A stretch of 64,000 nt of DNA from Microbacterium sp. MYb54 (GTDB taxonomy: Bacteria > Actinomycetota > Actinomycetes > Actinomycetales > Microbacteriaceae): assembly GCF_002979515.1 (NCBI RefSeq), contig NZ_PCPA01000012.1, positions 62,001 to 126,000 of the forward strand, given 5' to 3'. Of this stretch, positions 51,110 to 58,364 are shown in pieces; position 1 is the stretch's first letter, and each line of letters starts with the position of its first letter. The translations under genes and the position numbers were made by a program. The notes under the pieces were generated by a model. It made no database searches and was not told the origin of the DNA. It saw only the letters and a program-made list of their open reading frames with translations.

Positions 51110-52561
51110 CTAGGCGGGCACCCCGGCCACGGACCGCTCCGGCTCACCCTCAGCGCTCGCTGCTTCTCCCGCCGTGGGACGCAGCCGGCGGATTCCCGAG
51201 GGAAGCGCGATGGAGATCACGGCCGCCAGCGCGAGCACTCCTGCACCTACCCAGATCGCGGGGATCGCTGCGTCCACGTAACCGGTCGGGGTGAGCGTGC
51301 CGCCCGCGCCGACGAACACCGCTGTCAGCACCGCGACGCCGAGAGCGACGCCGATCTCGCGCAGCGTGGAGTTGGTGCCGGAGGCCTTGGCCTGATCGTC
51401 CGGCTGCATGTTGACCAGCACCGCCGTCGAGCTCGGCGCGAAGACGAGCCCCATGCCGATCCCCGCCAGCAGGAAGGGCGGCCACATCGCGGCATACTCG
51501 AGGGTGGCGGAGAGCGTGAGCGCGATCCAGCTGAGCGCGACGGCGAGCATGGTCAGGCCGAGGAGGATCGGGAGACGCGTTCCGGTACGCGGCGACAGCA
51601 TCCCGGTGAGCGGCGCCACGATCATGGGCGCCAGCGTCCACGGCATCGTCATGATGCCCGCCTCGAGCGGCGTGTGCCCCTGAACCACCTGAAGGAACTG
51701 GATCAGGATGAACACCGCGCCGAAGATCCCGAAGCTGAAGGTCACACCCACGAGGTTCGCCACCGTGAAGCTGCGGTCGCGGAACAGCCGCAGCGGCAGC
51801 AGCGGGTGAGCGGTGCGCCCCTCCCAGACGACGAATGCCACGAGCAGCAGCGCACCGGCGACCAAGGAGCCGACCACCTCGAGGCTGTCCCAGCCCGCGT
51901 CGTTGCCGCGCACGATTCCGTACACGACACCCAGCACACCGGGGCCGGCCAGCAGCAGGCCCACCAGGTCGGCTCGCACTCGAGCGCCGAAGCTGTTGGG
52001 GAGAGCGACCAGGATGAGCGGCACGGCGAGGATGCCGACCGGGACGTTGAGCCAGAAGATCGTCTGCCAGTTCCATCCCTCGATCACCGCTCCTCCGATG
52101 AGCGGTCCGGTGGCGACCCCGAGCCCTGCGACACCTCCCCAGATGCCGATCGCGGCAGGGCGCAGGCGCTCGGAGACACTGCCGACGAGCAGGGTGAGCG
52201 AGAGGGGCATGAGGGCCGCCGCACCGACACCCTGGATCGCGCGCGCGAGGATCAGGATCGACGGTTCGGTCGCGAGCGCCGCGCCGGCGGAGGCGAGCGT
52301 GAACACGGCGATGCCCGCCAGGAACACCGTACGGCGACCGAAACGGTCCCCGAGGCCCACGGCGAGCAGCATGAAGGTGGCGAAGCTCAGCGTGTAGGCG
52401 TTGATGACCCACTGCAGCTCTTCGATGGATGCGCCGAGCTCGCGTGAGATGACAGGGAGCGCGCCGGTGACGACGAGATTGTCGAGCGTCGCCATGAACA
52501 TCGGCAGCGAGGCTGCGACGATCGTCAACCAGACGGGCAGACGTCGGGCGGATGAGGTCAT
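51110..52561 (-). CDS. MFS drug efflux transporter, DHA2 (14-helix) type
   Basis: This 483-aa integral membrane protein has about 14 helices. Visible motifs are MFMATLDNLVVTGALPVISRELG near the N terminus (motif D1-like), GDRFGRRTVFL (motif A) and GVGAAALMPLSLTLL with GVAGLGVATGPLIGGAVIEGWNWQTIFWLNVP (motif C). This points to a proton-coupled multidrug exporter of the DHA2/EmrB group. The divergent TetR gene 71 nt away is the likely regulator. A terminator is shared with the upstream helicase gene. Confidence 0.9.
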   Translation of the reverse strand: MTSSARRLPVWLTIVAASLPMFMATLDNLVVTGALPVISRELGASIEELQWVINAYTLSFATFMLLAVGLGDRFGRRTVFLAGIAVFTLASAGAALATEPSILILARAIQGVGAAALMPLSLTLLVGSVSERLRPAAIGIWGGVAGLGVATGPLIGGAVIEGWNWQTIFWLNVPVGILAVPLILVALPNSFGARVRADLVGLLLAGPGVLGVVYGIVRGNDAGWDSLEVVGSLVAGALLLVAFVVWEGRTAHPLLPLRLFRDRSFTVANLVGVTFSFGIFGAVFILIQFLQVVQGHTPLEAGIMTMPWTLAPMIVAPLTGMLSPRTGTRLPILLGLTMLAVALSWIALTLSATLEYAAMWPPFLLAGIGMGLVFAPSSTAVLVNMQPDDQAKASGTNSTLREIGVALGVAVLTAVFVGAGGTLTPTGYVDAAIPAIWVGAGVLALAAVISIALPSGIRRLRPTAGEAASAEGEPERSVAGVPA

Positions 52562-52584
52562 GAGAATCCCTTGTTGTTATTGAA

Positions 52585-52614
52585 TGATTACTTACCTCCG
52601 AAGAGTAGTAATCA
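52585..52614. promoter_or_regulatory. Candidate TetR operator between MFS and regulator genes
   Basis: Eight-base perfect inverted arms (TGATTACT at 52585-52592 and AGTAATCA at 52607-52614) with a 14-nt spacer lie in an AT-rich island in the 71-nt divergent gap. The position next to both starts fits an operator controlling both genes. Confidence 0.65.
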
Positions 52615-52619
52615 ACTGA

Positions 52620-52625
52620 TAACCT
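52620..52625 (+). promoter_or_regulatory. -10 hexamer TAACCT, 7 nt before start 52633
   Basis: It predicts a leaderless TetR mRNA. The inverted repeat 52585-52614 sits just upstream, over the -35 region. Confidence 0.55.
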
Positions 52626-52632
52626 GTCAAGC

Positions 52633-53265
52633 GTGTACGAGAAGCAGAGCGAACGCATCCCCGCCGCCGAGCGTCGCGAGCAGATCCTCGCCGCGGCGAG
52701 CCTGGTGTTCGGCGAACGCGGCTACTTCGGCGCCACCACCGACCAGATCGCCAAAGCGGCGGGCATCAGTCAGCCCTATGTCGTCCGGATGTTCGGCACG
52801 AAGGAGACACTGTTCGTCGAGGTTCTGGCGCGGGCGAGCGGAAAGCTTCTCGACACCTTCGCCGCCGTGATCGCAGAGTGGAAGAGCGTCTCGGGGTCCC
52901 CCGACCGGGAGCTGGGTCGTCGACTCGGCTCCGCCTACGTGAACCTCGTCGAGGACCGAGGCATCCTGCTCTCACTCATGCAGGCGTTCAGCATGGGCCA
53001 CGATGCCGTCATCGGCGAACGCGCCCGCACGGACTTCCTCAAGATCTATCGGATGCTGCGCGATGACGCCGGCTTCACTCCGGAGGAGGTGCGCACGTTC
53101 CTCGCCGAGGGGATGCTGCTCAACACCCTGCTCGGCCTACGCCTCCCGGAGCAGTACGGCACGGATGAAGCGACGACAGAACTGCTGGAGTGCACGTTCC
53201 AGACCAAGCTGCAGCTCGTGCTCGACGTGGTCGGCGAAGACGCCAAAGAGCCGGCGACGGCGTGA
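52633..53265 (+). CDS. TetR/AcrR family transcriptional regulator
   Basis: This 210-aa regulator has an N-terminal TetR helix-turn-helix in residues 12-58: ERREQILAAASLVFGERGYFGATTDQIAKAAGISQPYVVRMFGTKETLF-type sequence. A helical ligand-binding domain follows. It probably represses the divergent MFS exporter gene and itself through the inverted repeat between them. The inducer is unknown. GTG at 52633 is preceded by TAACCT at seven nt and has no ribosome-binding site, so it may be leaderless. It ends 22 nt before the convergent citrate synthase gene's stop. Confidence 0.9.
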   Translation: MYEKQSERIPAAERREQILAAASLVFGERGYFGATTDQIAKAAGISQPYVVRMFGTKETLFVEVLARASGKLLDTFAAVIAEWKSVSGSPDRELGRRLGSAYVNLVEDRGILLSLMQAFSMGHDAVIGERARTDFLKIYRMLRDDAGFTPEEVRTFLAEGMLLNTLLGLRLPEQYGTDEATTELLECTFQTKLQLVLDVVGEDAKEPATA

Positions 53266-53287
53266 GGAACGCGTCGACGCCCCTCCC

Positions 53288-54577
53288 CTAGCGGGTCGGG
53301 AAAGACCGCTCCGGCGATCCCGTGTACAGCTGCTGCGGGCGGCCGATCTTGGTCTGCGGGTCGAGCTGCAGCTCACGCCACTGTGCCAGCCAGCCAGGCA
53401 GACGACCGATCGCGAACAGCACCGTGAACATGCGCGTGGGGAACCCCATGGCCTTGTAGATCACGCCGGTGTAGAAGTCGACGTTCGGGTACAGGCGACG
53501 CTCACGGAAGTAGTCGTCGGCGAGGGCGAGCTCCTCGAGCTCCTTGGCGAGGTCGAGCAGCGGATCGGTGACACCCAGCGAGGAGAGCACCTCGTCGGCT
53601 GCTTCCTTGACGAGCTTGGCGCGAGGGTCATAGTTCTTGTAGACCCGGTGCCCGAAGCCCATCAGCTTCACGCCCTCTTCTTTGTTCTTCACCCGCTCGA
53701 CGAAGCGCGAGACGCTCTGTCCGGAGTCGCGGATCTGACCGAGCATCGTCAGCACAGCCTCGTTCGCGCCACCGTGCAGCGGGCCGGACAGGGCCTGGAT
53801 GCCGGCAGAGACGGACGCGAACTGGTTCGCGCCGGTGGAACCCACCAGACGCACAGTCGAGGTCGAAGCGTTCTGCTCGTGGTCTTCATGCAGGATGAGG
53901 AGCAGCTCGAGAGCCTTCGACATCACCGGGTTGACCTCGTACTCCTCGCTGTGCACGCCGAAGTTCAGCTTGAGGAAGTTGTCCACGAAGCTCAGCGAGT
54001 TGTCCGGGTAGAGGAAGGCCTGACCGACGCTCTTCTTGTGCGCGTAGGCCGCGATCACGGGAAGCTTGGCGAGCATGCGGATCATGTTCAGCTCGACATG
54101 CTCGGGGTTGTGCGGGTCGGTCTGACCCTCGTAGTACGTGGAGAGGGCTGCGACAGCGGAAGAGAGCACCGACATCGGGTGCGCCGTGTGCGGCAGCGCC
54201 GAGAAGAACCGCTTGAGATCTTCGTGCAGCAGCGTGTGGCGACGGATCTTCTCGTCGAAGTCTGCGAGCTCGGAAGCCGAAGGCAGCTCGCCGTAGATCA
54301 GGAGCCAGGCCACCTCGAGGTAGCTGGTGGAGCCCGCGAGCTGGTCGATCGGGTAGCCGCGATAACGCAGGATGCCCTTGTCGCCGTCGATGAATGTGAT
54401 CTCGGACTTCGTGGAGGCCGTGTTGACGAATCCGTAGTCGAGCCCCGTGTAGCCCGTCTGGCGAGTCAGCGTCGAGAAATCGATGCTGTCGTGCCCAGCC
54501 GTGCCGCGGAGCACCGGGAATTCAGCGGTGGTGTCGCCGATCGTCAGCTTCGCCGTCTGGTCTGCCGCTGCACTCAC
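53288..54577 (-). CDS. gltA: Citrate synthase (type II)
   Basis: This 429-aa enzyme of the TCA cycle condenses oxaloacetate and acetyl-CoA. The active-site residues are visible as His268 (GPLHGGANEAV), His310 (GFGHRVYKNYDPRA) and Asp367 (PNVDFYTG). The N-terminal beta domain and length fit the hexameric type II enzymes. GTG 54577 was chosen because GAGGAGGT lies just before it and the conserved sequence begins soon after. A promoter candidate lies about 125 nt upstream. Confidence 0.95.
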   Translation of the reverse strand: MSAAADQTAKLTIGDTTAEFPVLRGTAGHDSIDFSTLTRQTGYTGLDYGFVNTASTKSEITFIDGDKGILRYRGYPIDQLAGSTSYLEVAWLLIYGELPSASELADFDEKIRRHTLLHEDLKRFFSALPHTAHPMSVLSSAVAALSTYYEGQTDPHNPEHVELNMIRMLAKLPVIAAYAHKKSVGQAFLYPDNSLSFVDNFLKLNFGVHSEEYEVNPVMSKALELLLILHEDHEQNASTSTVRLVGSTGANQFASVSAGIQALSGPLHGGANEAVLTMLGQIRDSGQSVSRFVERVKNKEEGVKLMGFGHRVYKNYDPRAKLVKEAADEVLSSLGVTDPLLDLAKELEELALADDYFRERRLYPNVDFYTGVIYKAMGFPTRMFTVLFAIGRLPGWLAQWRELQLDPQTKIGRPQQLYTGSPERSFPTR

Positions 54578-54675
54578 GCGGACCTCCTCGTAGTGTCCGC
54601 ACCCGCTCGTCGCGGTGGTGTCGAACAAGATCTTGATCAAGCCTGAACTGGCGATCTCACGGCGCTGAGGCACCT

Positions 54676-54690
54676 GGTCGGGTCACGACC
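54676..54690. repeat. GGTCG-N5-CGACC palindrome in the gltA leader
   Basis: A five-base-arm palindrome lies just downstream of the predicted gltA transcription start, and could be an operator or simple chance. Confidence 0.3.
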
Positions 54691-54703
54691 GGATCGCCTT
54701 TAC

Positions 54704-54709
54704 AGCCTA
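54704..54709 (-). promoter_or_regulatory. Candidate -10 hexamer for gltA
   Basis: TAGGCT on the minus strand predicts a leader of about 120 nt before the GTG at 54577. The 191-nt gap to dapC holds nothing else convincing. Confidence 0.5.
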
Positions 54710-54768
54710 GTAGTCACGCAGGCCTACTGTGACATCCGCCAAACAGATGGCCTCCGCAAGGAGGGAAC

Positions 54769-55881
54769 CTACAGCTTGCCGCCGGCGAGCCGGCGAGCAG
54801 CCTCGAGCACGCGGTCGGTGGGCGCCGTCAGCGCGAGCCGGACGTGCTGTGCGGACTCCGCCCCGTAGAACGGGCCAGGGCCTGCGAGGATGCCGAGATC
54901 GGCGAGCCGCCCCATCGACTCCCAGGCATCGCGCCCCTCGGTCGCCCACAGGTACAGACCTGCCTCAGACCCGTCGATGCGGAACCCCGCGGCTTCCAGA
55001 GCAGGACGCAGGGCGTCGCGCCTGATGCGATACAACTGCTTCTGCGCGGCGACGTGCTCATCGTCTCCGAGAGCTGTGGCCATGGCATGTTGCACCGGGG
55101 CAGGCGGCATCAGTCCGAGATGCTTGCGGGCCGTGAGCAACTCGCCGACGATGCGCGCACACCCGGCCACGAAGGCCGCCCGGTAGCCGGCCAGATTCGA
55201 CTGCTTGCTCAAGGAGTAGACACTGAGCAGATTCGCGCGGCTTCCGCCCGTCACCCGCGGGTCGAGGATCGAGGGGATCGGCTCCGTCGCCCAGACGCCA
55301 TCCCAGCCCAGTTCTGCGTAGCACTCGTCGCTCGCGATGACCGCTCCGAGTTCGCGTGCACGGCGCACGGCCGCGGCGAGCTCGTCAACGGTCCAGGTGC
55401 GACCATCGGGGTTGCCGGGGGTGTTGATCCAGATGAGCTTGGTGCCATCCGGCCAGTTCGCGGGGTCGTCCTCGGGCAGCGGAGTCGCACCCACCACGCG
55501 GGCGCCGACCTCGTATGTGGGGTAGGCCACGCGCGGATGCACGACGATGTCTCCGGCACCGAGGCCGAGCAGGGTCGGCAACAGTGCGACGAGCTCTTTC
55601 GAGCCGATCGTGGGCAGGACGTTGTCGACACTGAGGTCGAGCACTCCCCTGCGGCGCGCATACCACTCGACGATGGCTTCGCGCAGGCTGGACGTGCCCA
55701 CGGTCTGCGGGTACGCGTGCGCATCGGTGGCCTCGGCCAGCGCCCGACGGATGATCTCGGGGGTCGGGTCGACCGGCGAGCCGACAGAGAGGTCGACGAG
55801 CCCTTCAGCGTGCTGTTCGGCACGCTCGCGGAACGGGATGACAGCATCCCACGGGTAGTCGGCGAGGTCGCGGATGCTCAC
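54769..55881 (-). CDS. dapC: Succinyldiaminopimelate transaminase DapC
   Basis: This 370-aa fold-type I aminotransferase begins VSIRDLADYPWDAVIPFRER. It shows VDLSVGSPVDPTPEIIRRAL, YPQTVGTSSLREAI, IWINTPGNPDGRTW, SDECYAELGW and the PLP-lysine region LLSVYSLSKQSNLAGYRAAF. This is the DapC type encoded directly after a ferredoxin gene in actinobacteria. It supplies the step between DapD and DapE, whose genes lie 6.5 kb away. GTG 55881 starts eight nt after the ferredoxin stop; the upstream extension runs into the ferredoxin gene and is not real. Confidence 0.92.
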   Translation of the reverse strand: MSIRDLADYPWDAVIPFRERAEQHAEGLVDLSVGSPVDPTPEIIRRALAEATDAHAYPQTVGTSSLREAIVEWYARRRGVLDLSVDNVLPTIGSKELVALLPTLLGLGAGDIVVHPRVAYPTYEVGARVVGATPLPEDDPANWPDGTKLIWINTPGNPDGRTWTVDELAAAVRRARELGAVIASDECYAELGWDGVWATEPIPSILDPRVTGGSRANLLSVYSLSKQSNLAGYRAAFVAGCARIVGELLTARKHLGLMPPAPVQHAMATALGDDEHVAAQKQLYRIRRDALRPALEAAGFRIDGSEAGLYLWATEGRDAWESMGRLADLGILAGPGPFYGAESAQHVRLALTAPTDRVLEAARRLAGGKL

Positions 55882-55889
55882 GGAAGCGC

Positions 55890-56210
55890 CTACTCGCCCT
55901 GCGGCGGGAGCGCTGCGATGACGGGGTGGTCGAACGCGTAGACGCCGACCTTGGCGGCACCACCGGGAGAGCCGATCTCGTTGAAGAACTCGACGTTGGC
56001 CTTGTAGTAGTCCTGCCACTCATCGGGCAGATCGTCTTCGTAGTAGATGGCCTCGACCGGGCAGACCGGTTCACACGCACCACAGTCCACGCACTCGTCC
56101 GGGTGGATGTACAGAGACCGTTCACCCTCGTAGATGCAGTCAACGGGGCACTCGTCGATGCAGGCTCGATCCTTGACATCGACGCACGGGAGGGCGATCA
56201 CATACGTCAC
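55890..56210 (-). CDS. fdxA: Seven-iron ferredoxin FdxA
   Basis: This 106-aa ferredoxin has C9, C17 and C50 for a [3Fe-4S] cluster, and C21, C40, C43 and C46 for a [4Fe-4S] cluster, with an extra C25. It is a soluble electron carrier. TAGACT lies six nt before the GTG at 56210, with no ribosome-binding site, so the unit fdxA-dapC may start with a leaderless mRNA. Confidence 0.94.
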   Translation of the reverse strand: MTYVIALPCVDVKDRACIDECPVDCIYEGERSLYIHPDECVDCGACEPVCPVEAIYYEDDLPDEWQDYYKANVEFFNEIGSPGGAAKVGVYAFDHPVIAALPPQGE

Positions 56211-56216
56211 CCCAAC

Positions 56217-56222
56217 AGTCTA
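56217..56222 (-). promoter_or_regulatory. -10 hexamer TAGACT, 6 nt before start 56210
   Basis: It predicts a leaderless fdxA mRNA. Confidence 0.6.
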
Positions 56223-56630
56223 CGACTCGCGGGACTCGTGGTCCTGCGCGGCCGGCGCCTCCGTGCGAATCGGAGCGCGGGAGATCGAGGGCCAGGCGAT
56301 GACCAGCAGCACGATTCCGGCCACCAGATAGGTCCAGACCTGACCGGCGAACGAAGCCGGCACGACGACCGATCCTCCGGGGCCGACACCTGAGATCAGC
56401 ACCAGCATCCCGACCATCCCGAGACCGGCGGCCACCGCAGCGCCCCGATCGTGGGTGAGCGCGCGCACGGCGATGAGGATCGCCGCACAGGCGATCGCGG
56501 CGATGATCATGCCGATCGGAATCGGCCCCCACATCACACTGTGACTGATCGTTCCGGCGACGCCGTAGACGCCGCCGACCAGGGCAGCAGCGATCCACGA
56601 CAACACTCTCGAAACCCAGCTCACGCGCAC
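56220..56630 (-). CDS. DUF6113-like small membrane protein
   Basis: This 136-aa protein has four hydrophobic segments (about residues 8-30, 38-57, 66-85 and 95-115) and a charged Glu/Arg/Ser tail. It resembles the DUF6113-type small actinobacterial membrane proteins, but I cannot assign a function. TAAGAT lies six nt before the GTG at 56630. It ends nine nt before fdxA on the same strand. Confidence 0.72.
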   Translation of the reverse strand: MRVSWVSRVLSWIAAALVGGVYGVAGTISHSVMWGPIPIGMIIAAIACAAILIAVRALTHDRGAAVAAGLGMVGMLVLISGVGPGGSVVVPASFAGQVWTYLVAGIVLLVIAWPSISRAPIRTEAPAAQDHESRES

Positions 56631-56636
56631 CTGTCG

Positions 56637-56642
56637 ATCTTA
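56637..56642 (-). promoter_or_regulatory. -10 hexamer TAAGAT, 6 nt before start 56630
   Basis: It predicts a leaderless mRNA for the small membrane protein upstream of fdxA. Confidence 0.55.
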
Positions 56643-56674
56643 CCGACGAGCCCTGGACCCGGTGTGGACGAGGG

Positions 56675-56989
56675 TCAGGCGGCAACACCGACGAGGCGCA
56701 GGAGGGCGGCCACGACCGCCGCTGCCACGACGACCACGAGGAACGACTGCCTGAGCCACAGGAGCCCTCCCGCGACCAGCAGCGCGGGCACGCGGGCATC
56801 CACAGTGATCGCCTGGCCGTCACCGAGCGTCTGCACGGCGACGAGCGCCGCGAGGAGAGCCACCGTCAGAAGGTCCGAGATCCTGGCCGTGCGGGGCGCC
56901 TCCAGCACCTTGGGCGGCACCAGGTATCCGGCAGCCTTCAGCGCGACGCAGATCAGCGCCGCGAGGAGGATCGCACTCCAAAGGCTCAC
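56675..56989 (-). CDS. azlD: AzlD family small subunit of branched-chain amino acid exporter
   Basis: This 104-aa protein has about four helices and the family pattern VSLWSAILLAALICVALKAAGYLVPP, ISDLLTVALLAALVAVQTLGDG and ARVPALLVAGGLLWLR. With AzlC it forms the BrnFE-like exporter for branched-chain amino acids or similar compounds. The GTG start overlaps the azlC stop by four bases (GTGA). Confidence 0.88.
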   Translation of the reverse strand: MSLWSAILLAALICVALKAAGYLVPPKVLEAPRTARISDLLTVALLAALVAVQTLGDGQAITVDARVPALLVAGGLLWLRQSFLVVVVAAAVVAALLRLVGVAA

Positions 56990-57711
56990 GACGCCGCCTC
57001 CGAACCGGTATCTGTCCGGCCGCCTGTCGGGGCTGCGGGACGCCCCAGCCAGTTGAACCAGCCGACCACGATCGCGACGACGGCGGCGACGAGCACCGGG
57101 AGCCCCGGCATGAGGAAGGGAGTGAAGGCCGCGGCGACCACCGCTGCAGCGACACCCACCGCTACCGCCTGGCGCTGCTTGAGGCGCGGCCAGAGAAGGG
57201 CGAGGAAGGCCGCCGCAGCCGCAGCATCCAGCCCCCACGTCCGGGGGTCGCCGAGCACGTCGCCGACGAGGGCTCCGATGAGGGTTGTGAGGTTCCAGCC
57301 GATGAAGATGCCGATGCCGGTCACCCAGAAGCCCACCTGCCGCAGCCGCGGATCACTCTGCGAGATCGCCACCGCTGTCGACTCGTCGATCGTGAAGTAC
57401 GCTGCGGCGGCCTTGCGAACAGGACCTCCTCCGACGATCGGCGACATGCGCATGCCATAGGCGACGTTGCGCACGCCGAGAAGTGCGGCTGATGCGATCG
57501 CAGAGGGGAGGGCAGCGAGGCCGCCGGCGGTGAAGACGCCGACGAAGGCGAACTGCGATCCCCCGGTGAACATCAGCAGGCTCAGCACGCAGGTCTGCCA
57601 GACATCGAGGCCGGATGCCACGGCCAAGGCACCGAAGGAGACGCCGTAGGCGCTGGTCGCGAGCACGACCCCGAGTGCTTCGCGCCAGACCTCACGCTCC
57701 GCGGTCATCAC
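56986..57711 (-). CDS. azlC: AzlC family large subunit of branched-chain amino acid exporter
   Basis: This 241-aa membrane protein has GVSFGALAVASGLDVWQTCVLSLLMFTGGSQFAFVGV and LLGVRNVAYGMRMSP, the AzlC signatures. A C-terminal helix-rich half extends beyond the typical length with Ala/Val-rich helices. It is encoded with azlD and divergently from an XRE-cupin regulator gene, the usual arrangement. The start is GTG 57711 or ATG 57708, and neither has a clear ribosome-binding site. Confidence 0.88.
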   Translation of the reverse strand: MMTAEREVWREALGVVLATSAYGVSFGALAVASGLDVWQTCVLSLLMFTGGSQFAFVGVFTAGGLAALPSAIASAALLGVRNVAYGMRMSPIVGGGPVRKAAAAYFTIDESTAVAISQSDPRLRQVGFWVTGIGIFIGWNLTTLIGALVGDVLGDPRTWGLDAAAAAAFLALLWPRLKQRQAVAVGVAAAVVAAAFTPFLMPGLPVLVAAVVAIVVGWFNWLGRPAAPTGGRTDTGSEAAS

Positions 57712-57779
57712 GCCGTCCGCGCGTCGGTGTTCGCTTCAGTGAACGCATGGTCATAATTCTGAACACTGCGGATCGGATA

Positions 57780-57801
57780 GTCAAGCGAACGAACGTTTGA
57801 C
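57780..57801. promoter_or_regulatory. Operator candidate for the XRE-cupin regulator
   Basis: A 22-base imperfect palindrome (GTCAAGCG...CGTTTGAC) directly precedes the CATGAT -10 hexamer. The half-site AAGCGAAC recurs in opposite orientation at 57729-57736, near azlC, so one protein could control both genes. Confidence 0.65.
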
Positions 57802-57806
57802 ATGAT
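57801..57806 (+). promoter_or_regulatory. -10 hexamer CATGAT, 6 nt before start 57813
   Basis: It predicts a leaderless mRNA for the XRE-cupin regulator. The operator-like palindrome abuts it. Confidence 0.6.
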
Positions 57807-57812
57807 GAACAC

Positions 57813-58361
57813 ATGGAGGAACTCCGCACACGCATCGCCCGTACCCTGCGCCGTGAACGGGAGGCAGCGAACCTTTCGGTATCCGAACTCGCTCGGCGCG
57901 CGGGCATCTCCAAGGCGACGGTCTCCCAGCTCGAGAGCGGCGCCGGGAACCCCAGCGTCGAGACCCTGTGGGCGCTGGGGGTCGCGCTGGGAGTGCCGTT
58001 CGCGGTGCTCGTCGATCAGCAGACCAACGCGCCGACGCTCATCCGCGCGGACGACCTCGCCGGCGTGCCGTCCGCTGCCGCCGCGTACAGCGCGACGCTG
58101 CTGTCGGCGAGCCCGCCCGGGGCCCGTCGCGACGTCTACCTGATCCAGGCAGAACCCGGCGATGCCCGGCGATCGGACCCGCATCACCCCGGAACCATAG
58201 AACACGTGGTCCTCATCGCCGGACAGGCGCTGATCGGCCCGATCGGCGAGCCCGTGCTGCTGAATCCGGGCGACTACCTCACCTACGCCGGCGACGCCCT
58301 GCACATCTTCGAGGCGACCGCCCCCGGTACGAGTGCCGTCCTCATCTCCGAACTGCGCTGA
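57813..58361 (+). CDS. XRE family regulator with cupin domain
   Basis: This 182-aa regulator has an N-terminal helix-turn-helix (residues 5-60: RTLRREREAANLSVSELARRAGISKATVSQLESGAGNPSVETLWALG-type). The C-terminal cupin domain (about 105-180) has the beta-barrel pattern HHPGTIEHVVLIAGQALIGP and LLNPGDYLTYAGDALHIFEA. Such proteins commonly regulate adjacent azlCD genes, with the cupin domain sensing a small molecule. CATGAT lies six nt before the ATG. It ends three nt before the convergent MFS gene's stop. Confidence 0.88.
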   Translation: MEELRTRIARTLRREREAANLSVSELARRAGISKATVSQLESGAGNPSVETLWALGVALGVPFAVLVDQQTNAPTLIRADDLAGVPSAAAAYSATLLSASPPGARRDVYLIQAEPGDARRSDPHHPGTIEHVVLIAGQALIGPIGEPVLLNPGDYLTYAGDALHIFEATAPGTSAVLISELR

Positions 58362-58364
58362 GCA

